From: Polaribacter batillariae
GTDB taxonomy: Bacteria; Bacteroidota; Bacteroidia; Flavobacteriales; Flavobacteriaceae
Assembly (NCBI RefSeq): GCF_017498485.1
Contig: NZ_CP071795.1
Coordinates: 2,108,001-2,172,000 of the forward strand
Direction: 5' to 3'
DNA: 64,000 bases
Both the position numbers and the translations under genes were made by a program. A model generated the notes under the pieces. It was not told the origin of the DNA and made no database searches. It saw only the letters and a list, made by a program, of their open reading frames with translations. Shown piece after piece: positions 62,480 to 64,000 of this stretch (position 1 is the stretch's first letter; each line of letters starts with the position of its first letter).

Positions 62480-63301
62480 ATGAAGGATATTAGAATAGAC
62501 AGATTTGAGACTAAACCAGAATTCGTTTCTGATTTAGCAGATTTTGACAATTCTAAAGCGGAATTATATATTCGCGCGAATGTAAAAAATCGACATCTCT
62601 TAAATGAATTAAATATTGAAAAACTTTGGCTAATTGGAGCGAAAGAAAAAGATATTGAACAGATTTTTTCCATTCATCAACCGAAACATATTAGTTTCTA
62701 TCAATTTCTTGCAAAAGATTTAAGTTGTTTAGAAAGTCTGAATAAATGTGAAACTTTGATAATGGAATGGAATACAAAGGCTACAGAACTTTGGAATTTC
62801 AAATCAAATCTAAATTTAAGTAAATTAGCAATTAGAGATTTTTCCAAAATTTCAGACTTATCGCTATTGGAAAAAGCAACTCAAATCAAAAGTCTATCAT
62901 TAGATGGTGGAATGGATAAAAAACTTAAAGTAGATACTTTAAAACCACTTTCTAAACTTCCTCAACTGGAATTTTTAAGATTAACAAACATTCAGGTTTC
63001 TGATGAATCTCTTGAACCTATCTCAAATTTGGGGAATTTGAAAATCCTTGAACTTTCAAATCAGTTTCCTACAATAGAATATGCGAAACTTGCTGCGAAG
63101 TTAGTGAATACAAAATGTGCAATGTTTAATGCATATCAAAAAGTTGAATTCAAAAAAGATGGAATTTTAATTTATGATACAATGATTACTGGTAAAAGAA
63201 AACCATTTCTATTATCTACAAAAGACCAATCTCGAATAGAGAAATACAAAAAAGAATTTGAAAAATTAAAAATAACTACGCACAACAATGGCTATAAGTA
63301 A
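62480..63301 (+). CDS. Leucine-rich-repeat-like accessory protein
   Basis: The 273 residues show several LRR-like repeats (LNIEKLWLIGAKEKDIEQIF, KLAIRDFSKISDLSLLEKA, LEFLRLTNIQVSDESLEPISNLGNLKILELSNQF). There is no signal peptide, so it is probably cytoplasmic; the family often acts as a binding scaffold. The stop codon lies inside the left arm of palindrome copy 3 (HNNGYK then TAA). It is framed by two core-like motifs, so it looks like one gene cassette. Function is unknown. Confidence 0.7.
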   Translation: MKDIRIDRFETKPEFVSDLADFDNSKAELYIRANVKNRHLLNELNIEKLWLIGAKEKDIEQIFSIHQPKHISFYQFLAKDLSCLESLNKCETLIMEWNTKATELWNFKSNLNLSKLAIRDFSKISDLSLLEKATQIKSLSLDGGMDKKLKVDTLKPLSKLPQLEFLRLTNIQVSDESLEPISNLGNLKILELSNQFPTIEYAKLAAKLVNTKCAMFNAYQKVEFKKDGILIYDTMITGKRKPFLLSTKDQSRIEKYKKEFEKLKITTHNNGYK

Positions 63302-63413
63302 TTGCTTGTTCTCGCCTACTTCTGAAAATCCTCGCGGATTTTCAGCTTGGTGCGTACTTGCAAGGTTTAGTGCTAACCCACGCAACTACTCATAGCTAAA
63401 CCGTTGTGTGTAA
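63275..63413 (+). repeat. attC-like imperfect palindrome, copy 3
   Basis: The left arm CACAACAATGGCTATAAGTA pairs with the right arm ACTCATAGCTAAACCGTTGTGTG. Two inner hairpins are CTGAAAATCC/GGATTTTCAG and GGTTTAG/CTAACC. It begins inside the last codons of the LRR-like gene and ends nine bases before the next start. The inner part is clearly homologous to copy 1. Confidence 0.75.
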
Positions 63414-63422
63414 TTTAAAAAA

Positions 63423-64000
63423 ATGAGAATTAGAACCATCCACATATTAATTCTGACAATTCTAGTTGTTTCCTGCGGAGAAGGATATGAAAAAACAAAT
63501 GATAATAAATGGACTTGGGTTTTGCACAGTGAAGCTGGAAGACACATTAGAGAAATAGATGCCGATAATGCAACGTTCGAAATTTTGAATTACCAAGAAT
63601 ATGCGAAAGACAAAAACAATGTTTATTGGAGGGGAGTTAAAATCTCAAATGCAGACCCAGAGACTTTTAATGTAATAACGGATAATGGATATTCCAAAGA
63701 CGAAAATAATGTCTACCTAGATAATGATATTGTGATTTTTGCCAATCCGAATACTTTCGAAGTAATGCAATGGCCATATTCGAAAGATGATAAAAGAATT
63801 TTTAATGGGAATTTACCGATGGAAGTCGATAATATCCAAGATTTTGAAATTACTAAAAGCGGAGGAGGAAAAAGCTCTTCCACTAAGGCATTCTTTATCG
63901 AGTGGAATGAAGAATATAAATGGCTCGATACTTTGAATATTAATGGAATTATTGTTGGTGAGAACGCAGAAGCGAAAACCAAAAACGAAAGATATAAAGG
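63423..64000 (+). CDS. DKNYY-type lipoprotein, 3' end outside window
   Basis: From ATG at 63423 the frame stays open to the window end. The N terminus RTIHILILTILVVSCGEGYE is a lipoprotein signal with Cys near residue 18. Repeats such as YAKDKNNVYWRGVKI, YSKDENNVYLDNDIV and YSKDDKRIFNGN match the DKNYY family of repetitive surface proteins (established family name, unknown role). It follows palindrome copy 3 with nine bases of gap, so it may be the next cassette in an array. Confidence 0.75.
   Translation, partial: MRIRTIHILILTILVVSCGEGYEKTNDNKWTWVLHSEAGRHIREIDADNATFEILNYQEYAKDKNNVYWRGVKISNADPETFNVITDNGYSKDENNVYLDNDIVIFANPNTFEVMQWPYSKDDKRIFNGNLPMEVDNIQDFEITKSGGGKSSSTKAFFIEWNEEYKWLDTLNINGIIVGENAEAKTKNERYK

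Noticed and set aside
1..64000. tRNA or rRNA genes
   Set aside because: No cloverleaf-like or rRNA-like stretch was seen in the gaps by eye; a tRNA scan could still find one, but none can be supported here.

Overview
This is a strongly AT-rich bacterial chromosome segment whose gene families point to Flavobacteriaceae (Bacteroidetes). Polaribacter or a near relative is my inference. The evidence is lineage-typical families (DUF4292, DUF4175, HU-CCDC81/SPOR, DUF2807, TIGR04283-type glycosyltransferase), promoter-like TAnnTTTG boxes instead of classical -10 boxes, few Shine-Dalgarno sites, and many copies of a GTCATTTCGA...GAGAAATCT repeat. No rRNA, tRNA, CRISPR array or prophage was seen.

0-16 kb is mostly housekeeping. 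A cell-envelope run (sugar nucleotidyltransferase, TPR protein, DUF4292 lipoprotein, EnvC-like activator) is followed by a two-gene unit of a 997-aa coiled-coil/AAA-like ATPase and an MscS channel. Then come a DJ-1/PfpI protein, a second short MscS, a thioesterase, a SPOR protein, dprA, an O-methyltransferase, an ECF sigma factor with a zinc-finger anti-sigma-like partner, and panB. 16-20 kb holds small genes embedded in tandem repeats. 20-27 kb carries a methyltransferase, mnmG, ybeY and a frameshifted DUF4175 gene, with three parS-like 16-mers. 27-34 kb has tandem outer-membrane paralogues, a toxin-antitoxin locus with a broken toxin, decayed genes, gltX, an SPFH protein and a LytTR regulator. 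34-41 kb has tatA, DUF2807 and YbjQ genes, a 1.2-kb tandem array of about 206-bp units, rnr and a lipid kinase. A 630-bp AT-rich gap at 41.2-41.7 kb has six TTATNAACA nonamers, three facing each way, which is an origin-like layout.

42-48 kb includes a VRR-NUC-like nuclease, rpiB, an ElaA-type acetyltransferase, a pseudouridine synthase and an aldose epimerase. It also has a split DinD-like module (DNA-binding domain fused to a DUF559-like nuclease, then a separate DinD C-terminal domain) divergent from recA, a PspC-like small gene, and dut. 48.7-62.2 kb is shaped by insertion sequences: two identical 1085-bp IS30-family copies, and two IS630-family elements lying tail to tail, one apparently inserted into the end of the other. 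Between the IS30 copies lie gpsA, an MFS exporter, DUF547 and glycosyltransferase genes, a HigBA-type toxin-antitoxin pair and glpD.

The observations most worth a second look are: (1) large attC-like imperfect palindromes just after accessory genes (9.4, 56.7 and 63.3 kb), suggesting mobile gene cassettes without an integrase in view; (2) the split DinD/nuclease module beside recA; (3) origin-like and parS-like sites; (4) dispersed-repeat units translated in frame inside gltX and rnr; (5) several single-A homopolymer losses that break reading frames, which may be assembly errors.
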